A DNA stretch of 37,123 nt from Paenibacillus farraposensis. GTDB taxonomy: Bacteria > Bacillota > Bacilli > Paenibacillales > Paenibacillaceae. The number at the start of each line of letters is the position of its first letter. The first letter of the stretch is position 1. Shown one piece after another: positions 7,801 to 16,748 of this stretch. Position numbers and translations under genes: made by a program. The notes beneath the pieces were generated by a model. That model searched no databases. It had not been told where the DNA came from and saw nothing but the letters and a program-made list of their open reading frames with translations. Location of the stretch: assembly GCF_020736845.1 (NCBI RefSeq), contig NZ_JAFFQR010000007.1:1-37123 (forward strand), read 5' to 3'.

Positions 7801-8394
7801 AGCGCCAAAAATAGACTCCATTGTTCCTTTGATAACTTGTTCAGCTAACATCCGATTTTGCATCGATACATTAAGAACACGGAATCCGTAATAACTGCTT
7901 AAAAGCAGACTAGCTAATTCCTCAGCTGATTGCTTCTTTGAAATTTCACCTGTTTGCAATCCTTCCTCCATCACTGTTTCAATAGCTTGTTTAAGAAGTT
8001 CAACATGCTTCGAGAAAATCTCTTGTACCATTAAATCGTTTTTAGCACGTTCTACACTGGCATTAATCAATAAACATCCTTTTTGATCAATATTCTCAAA
8101 GTCTTCTTTCAATGCCCATTCAAAAAAATTACTTAATCGTTCTTTAACTGGAATTGGAGTATCTAACAATTTCTTTTGTTCCCTAATCCCAATTTCATGG
8201 TAGCGTTCTAATACTTGTTTATACAGTTCATGTTTACTACCGAAAGTATTGTATAAACTTCCTTTTCCAAGTCCTGTATCACTGCATAAATCTTGTGTAG
8301 AACACCCCTCATATCCTCTTAACCAAAATGTTTTCATTGCAACATCTACAATTGAGGAATAATCAAACTCTCGGGGTCTGCCGCGTTTATTCAA
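7798..8394 (-). CDS. TetR/AcrR family repressor, passenger of IS231-like element
   Basis: The protein has 198 residues. Residues about 8-55 are the TetR helix-turn-helix (FWLRGYEGCSTQDLCSDTGL then GKGSLYNTFGSKHELY), followed by an alpha-helical ligand-binding domain of usual length. GAGGAGG lies 8 bases before the ATG. It is upstream of, and on the same strand as, the MFS exporter, a standard arrangement in which the repressor controls itself and the pump. Two similar motifs (TTTTGTACC...CAATAAT), one in each gene's upstream region, may be its binding sites. A promoter TTGACC-18-TATTCT on the minus strand (about 8464-8435) overlaps one of them. Confidence 0.9.
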   Translation of the reverse strand: MNKRGRPREFDYSSIVDVAMKTFWLRGYEGCSTQDLCSDTGLGKGSLYNTFGSKHELYKQVLERYHEIGIREQKKLLDTPIPVKERLSNFFEWALKEDFENIDQKGCLLINASVERAKNDLMVQEIFSKHVELLKQAIETVMEEGLQTGEISKKQSAEELASLLLSSYYGFRVLNVSMQNRMLAEQVIKGTMESIFGA

Positions 8395-8835
8395 TCGTAT
8401 CCTCCTCTTATTTTAAAGATAACATTAATAGAATACTCTTTTTTGTACCTCGCGGTCAATAATTTTGTTTTATTGTTACTGTAAAATAAAATTTGATTAT
8501 TTTAGATTACGAATAATTAAAAATAGCTCCCTTATTCAAATACAAGTCTTATTTGAATTAACAATTTCATCAATCTTTATTATTAATTATCAAACTTTGT
8601 TATAAATGATCAATCTATTTTACAAAGCCACAAAAAGACAAAATATAAATTGTTTAATCATTTGTTTTTCTACGTTTCCATAGGAAAAGTCGGGGAGCGA
8701 AACTCAGCCAAGAAGAAATCGTTGGTCTAATTGGGGTTACCATACATCGCTATCAATCTAACGTAAATTTGTATCCATATAATCAAAAAAACGCTATTCT
8801 TTTTGTAGAAAAATACAGAAAGGATGGCGTTTTGT
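8395..8835. other. Intergenic region inside the element: tetR promoter, HTH remnant, transposase leader hairpin
   Basis: The minus-strand promoter of the tetR-type gene lies near 8435-8464. TTCAAATA (8535-8542) and TATTTGAA (8550-8557) form a short hairpin. On the plus strand 8679-8773 reads SRGAKLSQEEIVGLIGVT, which looks like a helix-turn-helix of the Crp or XRE type with neither start nor stop, probably a relic of an interrupted regulator. At 8788-8835, AAAACGC pairs with GCGTTTT so that the transposase ribosome site GAAAGGA sits within the hairpin, an arrangement known to block translation from outside transcripts in several insertion sequences. Confidence 0.45.
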
Positions 8836-10266
8836 ATGACTCTATCGATTCAAGATGAGTTTCATTTATTCGCTGAAGAATTACAGCGATATCTATCCCC
8901 AAGTATCCTTCAACAGCTCGCACAGGAGACGGGTTTCGTAAAACGTAAAAGTAAATATGGCGCACGAGATTTGGCCGCTTTATGTATTTGGATTAGTCAA
9001 CACGTAGCAAGCGATTCTCTTACTCGATTATGTAGTCAGCTTTATACAAATACAGCTACACTCATGAGCCCAGAAGGACTGAATCAACGCTTTAATCCAG
9101 CAGCTGTCGCATTTCTTCGAGAAGTGTTTACTTCCCTTCTCACACAAAAACTCTGTTCAAATCACTCACTTTCTGCACATATAATCTCTACTTTCAATCG
9201 TATCCGTATTCTTGATGCAACAGTGTTTCAACTACCTGATCAATTCGCTACTGACTATCAAGGTTCAGGTGGGAGTAGTAATAAGGCAGGCGTGAAAATC
9301 CAATTGGAATATGATTTACTTAGTGGTCAATTTCTTAACGTGCAGCTTGGACCGGGAAAGAATAATGATAAAACATACGGTACCATTTGCCTTGAAACCG
9401 TAGAAGCAGGCGATTTGTGTTTACGTGATCTTGGTTACTTCGATTTAGGAGACTTACAAACCATTCATGATAAAGAGGCTTACTATATCTCTCGGTTGAA
9501 GCTGAATACACGCATTTATACCAAGAACCCTGAACCAGAATACTTCAACAATGGTACGTTAAAAAAGCAGACAGAATACATCCAGCTTGATATGACATAG
9601 ATGATGTCTGATCTAATCCCTGGTGAAACGATAGAAATCCCTAAGGCATACATTGGCCAAAATCAGAAACTTCCAGCACGTGTTATTATCCATCGTTTAA
9701 CCGATGATCAAACGCAAACACGTCTGGAAAACCAAGCGATACGTGAAAAGAAGAAAGGCATTGTCATGAAGGATAAAAGTAAACGTTTAATGGGCATGAA
9801 TGTATATATCACGAACACGTCGCTAGAAGAAGTACCGACGAACTACGTGCATCCATTATATTCACTTCGTTGGCAGATTGAAATTTTGTTTAAAACGTGG
9901 AAGTCACTCTTTGAAATTGATGAATGTCAAAATATAAAAAGAGAACGCCTAGAGTGCCATTTATATGGACAACTCATCGGCATTCTCCTCTGTTCTTCTA
10001 CGATGTTTCAAATGCGTCAGTTTCTGCTTGAAAAGAAAAAGCAGGAGCTGAGTTAATACAAAGCGATTTATATGATTAAAGATTACTTTCCATTACTGTT
10101 TCAAGCGATAGCCGTTGGCACAGAAGAACTTTTAAAAATTCTGCATCGCCTTTATCAGCTGCTCAAAAAGAACGGTCGTAAATGTCATAGGTATAAGAAG
10201 GTGACCGTCTTTGATATTCTAGGGATTGTGTATAAAACGACGGAGAAGCATAGACAAGTTGCCTAG
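8836..10266 (+). pseudogene. IS4 family (IS231-like) transposase with two in-frame stops
   Basis: The frame from ATG 8836 runs to 10266 with an internal TAG at 9598-9600 and TAA at 10054-10056, both in frame. All three pieces align as one transposase of about 476 codons. The first DDE aspartate is in [12 protein letters not shown], the second in [13 protein letters not shown], and the third-residue block is [15 protein letters not shown], carrying the Y-(2)R-(3)E-(6)K signature of IS4. Start at M5 of the longer frame is preferred because AAAGGA ends at about 8823. Each stop could come from a single base change (for example GAA to TAA before [11 protein letters not shown]). The element cannot make full-length enzyme without readthrough. 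Confidence 0.85.
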
Positions 10267-10314
10267 CGAAAAAATCACGTTTTAATAGGCTTCTTTAGCA
10301 TGCCTACCTTTCTA

Positions 10315-10361
10315 TAAATTACTAGATATGAAACAAGGATCGTTTCATATCTAGTAATTTA
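10315..10361. repeat. Perfect 20-bp inverted repeat near the right end of the IS231-like element
   Basis: TAAATTACTAGATATGAAAC (10315-10334) pairs perfectly with its complement at 10342-10361 around a 7-base loop. It lies between the transposase stop and the terminal repeat at 10383. It may act as terminator or insulator for the element, or be a folded relic of another insertion. Confidence 0.7.
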
Positions 10362-10383
10362 CTTGGTTAGCTTGATGGGTATG

Positions 10384-10645
10384 TGGCGGTACCCCTTATA
10401 AGCCAAATATGGATCGGAGTTGATACTAAAGAATAAACGATAAATGCTAAATTGAATATTGTCTTATGCTGAAAAGTTTGTGCTTGAATATAGTTACAGG
10501 ATAGATACATAAGTATTGCTGAGACGAAAACGTATTTGTTGTATTCCTCTTTGCTCGTGCTGATCCGCAGGATTACCGCATGAAGCCACGCTACAAAAGA
10601 CAAGATGGCTATAGTAAATACTGTTACCATATCTTCGCGCTCCAT
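10384..10645 (-). pseudogene. 5' fragment of small membrane-protein gene split by the IS231-like element
   Basis: The frame from about 10630 (MVTVFTIAILSFVAWLHAVI) reads leftward through two or three hydrophobic helices to LIRGT at the target duplication, then runs into the element. Joined to 6443-6494 it gives a membrane protein of about 100 residues. No family recognised. Its apparent start lies within the broken 3' end of the xylanase gene and has no clear ribosome site, so the true 5' end may also have been lost in the rearrangement at about 10640. Confidence 0.65.
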
Positions 10646-13600
10646 CGGATGGCAGAGTCACTTTTGCTTCATGAGTGGTAGTATCTGCTGAAAGCTTTTG
10701 AACCGAGATCGTACCCTCCTTGACCTTAATGTTCTCAGAGTCTTTAACACCAGAGAAGTTTGCTGTTGAAGTAGTAGGACTGGTGGTAGTCGGATTGGTA
10801 ACAGCTGGATCTACTAATTGAATATTGCCAAAAACACTTGTATCTTTATAAGAAGTACCTGACGTGTCGCTCCAAGTTGAAACGCCTGTTCTGCTACCGC
10901 CAGTTGCATCATTCACCTGTACATCAAACCCAATTACTCTTCCTGAGCCAATATAAGCATCATTAATTGGAATTGCTGCTTCCACAAGATATCCATGATC
11001 TGTTCTTGAGGCTGCACTTACAAAGCGCTGCTTATCTCCACCGTTGATGGAGGTTTCATTATCAAAATTCACCCTGTACTGAGCATCATCAGATTGATAG
11101 GCTACAGTTTTCGCATTGTTCTGATCAATAAAAAACTCAACAGAATCCTGCTCCCATGGATTAATACCCGATTTATCCAATACAGGGTCGGTAACATCTG
11201 CAAGTACATACAAATAGTTGCTATCCCAGAGTGTTTTAACGGTAGCTTTCGCGGAATTAACTCCACTTTCTACTTTATCTGTGCTGATTTCATTTGCATT
11301 CTGCCAAATAATATCAATTTTACCGTCCATGACCGGAGTTCCTTTTACTGCCTTCATGAATTTGGTCGGTTTATCAAGTGACAGGATTCCAAAATTGGAT
11401 GTATCTGTATCCATACTGTTGGAGCTGTCGTTCCATGTAGCAACATTCTTCTCTGTCCCATTAATCGAATAATCATTTATCCTTACATCAAACCCGATGC
11501 TCTTTCCTTGAACCGGAGTAACAGAACTCATCGGAATTTGGGTTTGAACCATATATCCATCAGAAGTCTGATTGGAGACAGCTTTAATTCCATCTCCGCT
11601 TACGCCGCTGCGGCCTACTGAATAATGGCTGTCATCGACTTCGTAGGATGTATTTTTACTATTATTCCTGTCAATAAATATCTCGATTCCATCTTTGTCA
11701 CTGATAGTGCTGTCCTTCACCTCTGCCAAAACATATAGATAGTTCGTATCCCACATTAATTTGATGTTTGTGGGTACTTTGCTACCTTGGACGGTATGGT
11801 TACTGTTTAAGACTCCTGGTACGGTATACCAGACGCTATCAATAGATGCATTAGCCAAAGTCGGTGAACCCTGTGGAACTGAAGCAGTTTGTATAAATAC
11901 TTTCAGCTTGCCCGGATCTACGATCCCCCAATATGCAGGTTTCGCTTGAAGCTTCTCATCAAAAAGTAATGGTGTGCTGTCTGGTATAAGCGTATTTTGG
12001 TAATTATGGTCATCAGCCAATCCCCAGAAGGTAACACCTGTCAATTTCCCTTTTGCTGCCTCCTCTTTAAACATTTCAAACAATGCTTTATAACGATATC
12101 CTTGCTTTGTTAATGTATTTTCATCTTTATGCCCTTGTGTTGTTATATCGAGTTCTGTGACTTGATACTCCAATCCAAGCTCCGCATATTGGTCAATTAC
12201 TGCTCTCATTTCTTCTATCGAAGGAGTGTCCAAATTAATATGAAGCTGGTTACCGATGCCATCAATAGGCACGCCTTTTTCCACTAATTTTTTGGCGAGA
12301 TTATATATCCCTTGGTTTTTAACACGGTTTTCCAGAGAGTACTCATTTAAAAATAATTTGATGTTTGGGTTTGCCTTATGTGCATACTCGAAAGCCTTTA
12401 TAATATATTCTTCTCCAAGTATGCGATACCATGGGTCATTATTTCCCCGGTATCCACCATCTGTATCATTTATAGGTTCATTAACTACATCCCAGCAATA
12501 AATCGGGTTTTTAGAGCCTGGTTCCCCATAAACGCCATATTTTTCATCAAAATGCTTGATGGTTTTCGTAATATGATTTTTGAGCCTATCAAGTAAAAGC
12601 TGCTTGTCATCTGGATTGTTACTGTCAAGCGGCGTGCCATCGGTATGCTTGAATACCCAGTCGGGCATTCCCATATACCATACAAGGTTATGTCCTCGCA
12701 CTTTCATATTGTGGGCGATAGCAAAATCAACCAATTTATCGGCACCGGAAAAATCAAAGGTATTTTCCTGGGGCTCTATGCTGCCAAATTTCATTGCATT
12801 CTCAGCTACGAGACTGTTGAAATGCTTTGCCAAAAGCTGAGCATGCAACGAGTCATCAAGCTGATAAGGCTCCATTGCCGCTCCTACCGGAAATTCAAAC
12901 TGCTTATAAAAATCCGGGATGTCTGTCTGTATGGATGCAGGCGCATTCGGATCAACTTCGGCAACCGTAATATCATCAATATAGAAATCTGTAATTGCCG
13001 TTTTTTCCGTATATTCAGGACTGTAAGGGTTCTCATTTGTAATTTCAACATACAGTGAGTAAGAACTCAGCGTTCCCGAATAGTCAAACGGCAGAATCCC
13101 TTCAACTTTTGTCCACTGACCGCTTTGTGCAGTTATTCCATAGGCTCCAGTTGGCGACACATATTCTCCAGTAGCGTGTTCCGCATCTTTTTTTGTGGTG
13201 AACATGCTGAACTTTCTGGTACCATTAGCCCCCTCACCATTGAACTTGACCCATGCGGTGTACTTGTATGTCTTTCCTTTAATTAACATATCCTTTAATT
13301 CGAAGGTAGGACGGTCATAGAATACTTGTCTTCCGGTTGTGAGCAAACTGTAATTTCCTGTATGCCCCTGACCAATGGCAGGACTGACGGTAGCACCCTC
13401 TGATCCCTGTGTATACCATCCTTGCGCTGTTCGATCTTCAAAGTCAGAACTGATACCATTAGGAGCAGCTCCTTCATTTACAATCTCAACATCATCCAGG
13501 TAAAAGCCTTCTTTTCCTGGACTGGTATACTCAGGATAGACAGTGAACTTGGAAATTGCTCCAGCCGTTGGTACAACATAGGTACCCTCCATTTTTGTCC

Positions 13601-14543
13601 ACTGGCCTTTGGGGACGGTGACACCTTGTGTTCCTTCGAACTGAGCCCAGCTCTCTACACCGTTCACCACCTGATCTATGGTGAATTGAAAGGTTTTCGT
13701 GGCATTCGTATCAGAGTCATAATAGACCCACGCTGTCAACTTGAGCTTATCTCCATTTTTTACTTTTGATCTTAAATCATAAGTCGGTGAATCCCATGTG
13801 TTAACTTTTTTGGGATATAGAAGGCTTTTGCCTCCGCTATGAGCAGATACAGTAGATACTGTCGGTTGAATATCTGAATTATTGGTGGACCAGCCCTGGT
13901 TAGTGCCGTCTTCAAAGTCATTGCTTAATACGACACCTGTCGATTGAACAGCAGCAGCTCTAATAATTTGTACATCATCCATGTAAAAGCCGTCTGTAGC
14001 AATTCCTGAATATTCAGGGTAAACCGTAAACTTCGACAGATTACCTTGAGGAATAACTAATGTTCCCTCAATTTTTGTCCAATGGCCATTGCTAACTGTG
14101 GTGCCTTGCGTACCCGCAAACTGTAACCAGTTTTCATTGCCATTGATTACATAGTTGGCTGTAATCTGAAAGGTCTTATCTGTTCCCGAGTTCTGATACA
14201 AATACGCAGAAAATCCGATGGTATCTCCACTCTTCACTTGAGAAAGCAGATCATAGGTCGGTGCATTCCAGCTTTCCTTCTTTTCCGGAAAAAGCAAGCT
14301 GCCGTTTCCTGTATGATACATTATTGAGGAATAGGTTGCACTGATGACGCTAGAGTTTGATATCCAGCCCTGAGTCGTCCTATCTTCAAAGTTATTGCTT
14401 ACCAATACGGTATCCGTCCTCGTCACGTTTGTATCCGCTCCTTGTGCAAATGATACCGTGTTTGATAGGGGTAACGTTCCAAAACATAATAAAAAGGTCA
14501 TTGCCATACAGACGAAAGTATGAAAACGATTCCTGTTTCTCAA
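10494..14543 (-). CDS. Secreted modular endo-1,4-beta-xylanase (CBM22x3-GH10-CBM9x2), C-terminally truncated
   Basis: Start is the TTG at 14543, 6-7 bases after AGGAGGG; an ATG at 14603 in frame lacks a ribosome site. Residues about 1-35 are a signal peptide ending SFAQG. Three CBM22-type (CBM_4_9) modules follow at about 45-195, 205-355 and 360-535, each starting NFEDRTTQGW-like. The GH10 catalytic domain spans about 545-890, with acid/base Glu in WDVVNEPIND and nucleophile Glu in VTELDI. Two CBM9 modules (about 895-1265) end the native part. Homologues usually continue into SLH cell-wall anchors. Here the sequence breaks after VTLPSDGA near 10640 and the last ~47 residues are an out-of-frame read of the neighbouring gene. 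The enzyme could still be secreted and active but no longer wall-anchored. Confidence 0.92.
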   Translation of the reverse strand: MRNRNRFHTFVCMAMTFLLCFGTLPLSNTVSFAQGADTNVTRTDTVLVSNNFEDRTTQGWISNSSVISATYSSIMYHTGNGSLLFPEKKESWNAPTYDLLSQVKSGDTIGFSAYLYQNSGTDKTFQITANYVINGNENWLQFAGTQGTTVSNGHWTKIEGTLVIPQGNLSKFTVYPEYSGIATDGFYMDDVQIIRAAAVQSTGVVLSNDFEDGTNQGWSTNNSDIQPTVSTVSAHSGGKSLLYPKKVNTWDSPTYDLRSKVKNGDKLKLTAWVYYDSDTNATKTFQFTIDQVVNGVESWAQFEGTQGVTVPKGQWTKMEGTYVVPTAGAISKFTVYPEYTSPGKEGFYLDDVEIVNEGAAPNGISSDFEDRTAQGWYTQGSEGATVSPAIGQGHTGNYSLLTTGRQVFYDRPTFELKDMLIKGKTYKYTAWVKFNGEGANGTRKFSMFTTKKDAEHATGEYVSPTGAYGITAQSGQWTKVEGILPFDYSGTLSSYSLYVEITNENPYSPEYTEKTAITDFYIDDITVAEVDPNAPASIQTDIPDFYKQFEFPVGAAMEPYQLDDSLHAQLLAKHFNSLVAENAMKFGSIEPQENTFDFSGADKLVDFAIAHNMKVRGHNLVWYMGMPDWVFKHTDGTPLDSNNPDDKQLLLDRLKNHITKTIKHFDEKYGVYGEPGSKNPIYCWDVVNEPINDTDGGYRGNNDPWYRILGEEYIIKAFEYAHKANPNIKLFLNEYSLENRVKNQGIYNLAKKLVEKGVPIDGIGNQLHINLDTPSIEEMRAVIDQYAELGLEYQVTELDITTQGHKDENTLTKQGYRYKALFEMFKEEAAKGKLTGVTFWGLADDHNYQNTLIPDSTPLLFDEKLQAKPAYWGIVDPGKLKVFIQTASVPQGSPTLANASIDSVWYTVPGVLNSNHTVQGSKVPTNIKLMWDTNYLYVLAEVKDSTISDKDGIEIFIDRNNSKNTSYEVDDSHYSVGRSGVSGDGIKAVSNQTSDGYMVQTQIPMSSVTPVQGKSIGFDVRINDYSINGTEKNVATWNDSSNSMDTDTSNFGILSLDKPTKFMKAVKGTPVMDGKIDIIWQNANEISTDKVESGVNSAKATVKTLWDSNYLYVLADVTDPVLDKSGINPWEQDSVEFFIDQNNAKTVAYQSDDAQYRVNFDNETSINGGDKQRFVSAASRTDHGYLVEAAIPINDAYIGSGRVIGFDVQVNDATGGSRTGVSTWSDTSGTSYKDTSVFGNIQLVDPAVTNPTTTSPTTSTANFSGVKDSENIKVKEGTISVQKLSADTTTHEAKVTLPSDGARRYGNSIYYSHLVFCSVASCGNPADQHEQRGIQQIRFRLSNTYVSIL

Positions 14544-14581
14544 ATGTATCCCTCCTGGAAAAATCAATATTTTACTAGGTT

Positions 14582-14632
14582 TAACGCCGCCCCTCTCTTG
14601 CAAGAAACAACGGCGTTAGTTAACGTTTCCAA
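14582..14632 (-). promoter_or_regulatory. cre-like site and inverted repeat upstream of the xylanase
   Basis: On the minus strand TGGAAACGTTAACT (plus 14619-14632) matches the CcpA catabolite-response consensus at about 12 of 14 positions. Next to it TAACGCCG (from 14582) and CGGCGTTA (to 14618) form an inverted repeat within the leader. Carbon catabolite control of xylanase genes by CcpA is well known in Bacillota. Confidence 0.5.
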
Positions 14633-14643
14633 TTCTGTTTTGA

Positions 14644-14851
14644 TTATTTTGCAGCCTTCAGAGCCTCAGCTCTAGCTATTCTCATAACTTCAATATTGGT
14701 CTTGTCTGCAGCAATAACGTTTTCAAAACCAAAGCCTTTTAATTGCATTAAGTGAGAGAATTAGCCCTGTACACATATTATCGGCTTCAGATCCACGGCC
14801 ATGATATTTTCTGTGTACATTTTATTTGCTGCAGCAAATGCCAGGGCAGAG
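14644..14851 (-). pseudogene. Coding remnant with in-frame TAA, upstream of xylanase
   Basis: The minus strand reads ALAFAAANKMYTENIMAVDL, then KPIICVQG and a TAA, then in the same frame SHLMQLKGFGFENVIAADK and EVMRIARAEALKAAK before the stop at 14644. Both parts look coding. The 5' end cannot be followed past about 14851. I do not recognise the family. It was probably the gene preceding the xylanase on the same strand before decay. Confidence 0.45.
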
Positions 14852-15011
14852 AATCGTACACATCAAACATAAAAAAAGTGAAGCAAACAGGTGTTTTAAT
14901 CCCCCGGTTCATCGGCCCTAAATCCCAAGCGACCCCGGAAAAACCATCCGGGTTCCATTGAGATTCTTAACGGGCCTAGCAAGGAAGCTAAAGACTCTGG
15001 GGCAATGCTCA

Positions 15012-15068
15012 TACATGATGAGGATTGCTCCGCTCCGTTTCACTCCACTACACAATCCTCATCATGTA
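15012..15068. repeat. 16-bp perfect inverted repeat
   Basis: TACATGATGAGGATTG (15012-15027) and CAATCCTCATCATGTA (15053-15068) are exact complements separated by 25 bases. Confidence 0.85.
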
Positions 15069-15238
15069 CTACGAAGCAAAATAAGGAACCATGACTCCAT
15101 TACGCTCCCTCCATTCCTTCATCGTTCCAAAACCTTTTCGGGTAGACCCTTCGAAGATAAAACCTTGTGGGCAAAATCGAAGAAGTAAAGACAAGGCCCG
15201 TTCGCATACGTATCCTGCGTGCAGCCTTACCATATTCC

Positions 15239-15388
15239 GTTTTTCAAAGAGATCATTCACATACCGTAGCCATCTAGTCGCATGGGATCATATAGAACCT
15301 CTCTGGGCAGTCTTGCCCTGCGAGAACCTATATGATCTTAAATCTGCGACGGCTACGGTATACGAATGATTTTTGCTCTTTGAAAACT
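15239..15388. repeat. 150-bp imperfect foldback element
   Basis: The left arm (15239-15296) contains TTTTCAAAGAG, ATCATTC, ATACCGTAGCC and GATCATATAG in order; the right arm (15329-15388) contains their complements in reverse order. The loop holds its own GGGCA-N4-TGCCC hairpin. Size and structure fit a MITE or a strongly folded RNA. Confidence 0.7.
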
Positions 15389-15604
15389 TCATAAGGTAAG
15401 GCAAGACAGCAAGCAAGAAACTGCTCACAAACCTTAAAAGATTCCGCTCATCGCCGCTAGAGCTTGACAGGCAAACGGTTCCGAATGAGGGTTAGGGCCA
15501 CGTTTGTTTAGCAGAACAAACGAGCCGAGGCGAAGATTTGAGACCCCTTCGCCCCTCCATTATAACACATAAGGGAAAAGTTGACATTAGTGAAAAATCT
15601 ATGA

Positions 15605-16261
15605 AATGATTACAAATCGTATAATAGAGCTTTTGGAAATGGGGTTGTTCCTTGGCGCAGACCGTGGAAGGTTGGCGGTGCTGTAAATTGGAAAACTCAG
15701 AAACCATACCGCGGCACGGCGGAGGTCAAAGTGATGCTGCCGCTCATTGAAATGATGAAGAAAATCGAAGGATTGCAGGTGGAGTATCTGGTGGCGGATT
15801 TGGGTTATTTCGATGCCGACGATCAGAAGGAAGCGCTCCTGAAGCACGATGTGGCGGTCGTGACAGAAATCAAGAAAAACACCGTCATTCCTGAACACTG
15901 CTCCCCCGAAGGAAAACCGGAATGCGAGGAAGGTCATATCCTTGTGTTCGACGGATTCGATAAAGATACAACCACCGCTTGGTTCCGCGGAGACGATGGG
16001 ACCTGTACTGCCTGTCCACTGCAAGGCCTTTGTGAGAAGCAGTTTAGCTACGCCTTCACGGAAAACCCGTTTTCCAACGGTCCTGTACCGCAAGGAAGCC
16101 TGCTGCAAGAACATATGCTGGATTTCCGTAAGCAGGTGGAGCTGGCGTTTGCGCAGGAGTCCAACCAACTGACTTCCGTCATGAAGCACAAGAAAGTGCC
16201 GGTTCGTACAACCGAACGTGTCGAGAAATGGTTCATCCTGCGGGATGCGTTAGCGCGATAA
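15605..16261 (+). pseudogene. C-terminal part of a DDE-type transposase
   Basis: The frame is open from 15605 to the stop at 16261 but has no start with a ribosome site; the only usable codons are internal. It reads VGGAVNWKTQKPYRGTAEVK and then LVADLGYFDADDQ, a DDE-like aspartate context. A Cys cluster (CTACPLQGLCEKQF) and a basic end (MKHKKVPVRTTERVEKW) follow, as in the C-terminus of IS1182-like or related transposases. The exact family is uncertain. The N-terminal half is absent, replaced by the palindrome-rich segment to the left. Confidence 0.6.
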
Positions 16262-16274
16262 TGCGTTGATTCGC

Positions 16275-16748
16275 TTACAAATCCGTTTCTCGCTTTTCTA
16301 GCATAATCATGTCCATTGCCCTGATGCCGTTTTCCCAAATCTCCGACGGATAGTTCAGAAAAAAGTCTTTTTTGATATCGTATATACGAAATCCGAGTTT
16401 TTGGTAAAACGCGAGATTATCGATACTGGAATTCGCCGTTCCCACAACATACTGCCTGATCCCTCGTTCCCGGTATACGGTCAGCGCTTTTCTGACTAGC
16501 AGTTTGCCTAATCCTTTCCCCCGGTGCTCCGGAGAAATGGCAATATTCTTAATTTCTATTGAATTCTTATCTAATTGCAACAACACAATAACGCCTACTA
16601 TTTCATCGGATGAATCAACGAGGTAAAACAGCTCACACTCCCCCAGATATTCCATAATCTTCACTTCTGATTCATCGGCCAGCAGCAGCAAAGGCATAAA
16701 TTTCTTTTTATCCTGTTCATGTTCAATCTTTAAAAAATGGTAACTCAC
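16275..16748 (-). CDS. GNAT family N-acetyltransferase
   Basis: The protein has 157 residues starting at GTG 16748, with GGAGGG 8 bases upstream. Motif A is visible as IAISPEHRGKGLGKLLVRKA (Q/R-x-x-G-x-G for acetyl-CoA pyrophosphate), and FYQKLGFRIYDIKKDFF near residue 120 is the usual C-terminal GNAT motif. The ending WENGIRAMDMIMLEK resembles a subgroup of small Bacillus and Paenibacillus acetyltransferases. Its GTG overlaps the TGA of a truncated upstream HTH frame, so it was once translationally coupled to a regulator. Substrate unknown. Confidence 0.88.
   Translation of the reverse strand: MSYHFLKIEHEQDKKKFMPLLLLADESEVKIMEYLGECELFYLVDSSDEIVGVIVLLQLDKNSIEIKNIAISPEHRGKGLGKLLVRKALTVYRERGIRQYVVGTANSSIDNLAFYQKLGFRIYDIKKDFFLNYPSEIWENGIRAMDMIMLEKRETDL

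Larger units (their letters stand above)
6484..10394. mobile_element. IS231-like transporter element carrying MFS and TetR passengers
   Basis: The left end CATGCCCATCAAGTTAAG starts at 6495 and the right end, read on the minus strand from 10383, is CATACCCATCAAGCTAAC. They match at 15 of 18 positions and agree with IS231 terminal repeats known from the Bacillus cereus group. The element is flanked by TGGTGGTACCC (6484-6494) and TGGCGGTACCC (10384-10394), an 11-base duplication with one difference; IS231 makes 10-12 base duplications. Inside are, left to right, a hairpin, a second inward-facing IS231 end, an MFS exporter, a TetR-type regulator, a small HTH remnant and a broken IS4/IS231 transposase. 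IS231-derived cassettes with passenger genes are an established class. Confidence 0.8.
14880..15604. other. Gene-free region built of large palindromes
   Basis: No frame here has a ribosome site and protein-like composition at once. The region holds a 16-bp perfect inverted repeat (15012-15068), a 150-bp foldback (15239-15388) and a GTTTGTT/AACAAAC hairpin near 15500-15522. It is more G/C-rich than its left neighbours. It looks like accumulated MITE or insertion-sequence debris, or a structured non-coding element. Confidence 0.5.

Noticed and set aside
14752..15369. Several short frames on both strands
   Set aside because: They cross the large palindromes, lack ribosome sites and have no protein-like conserved features.
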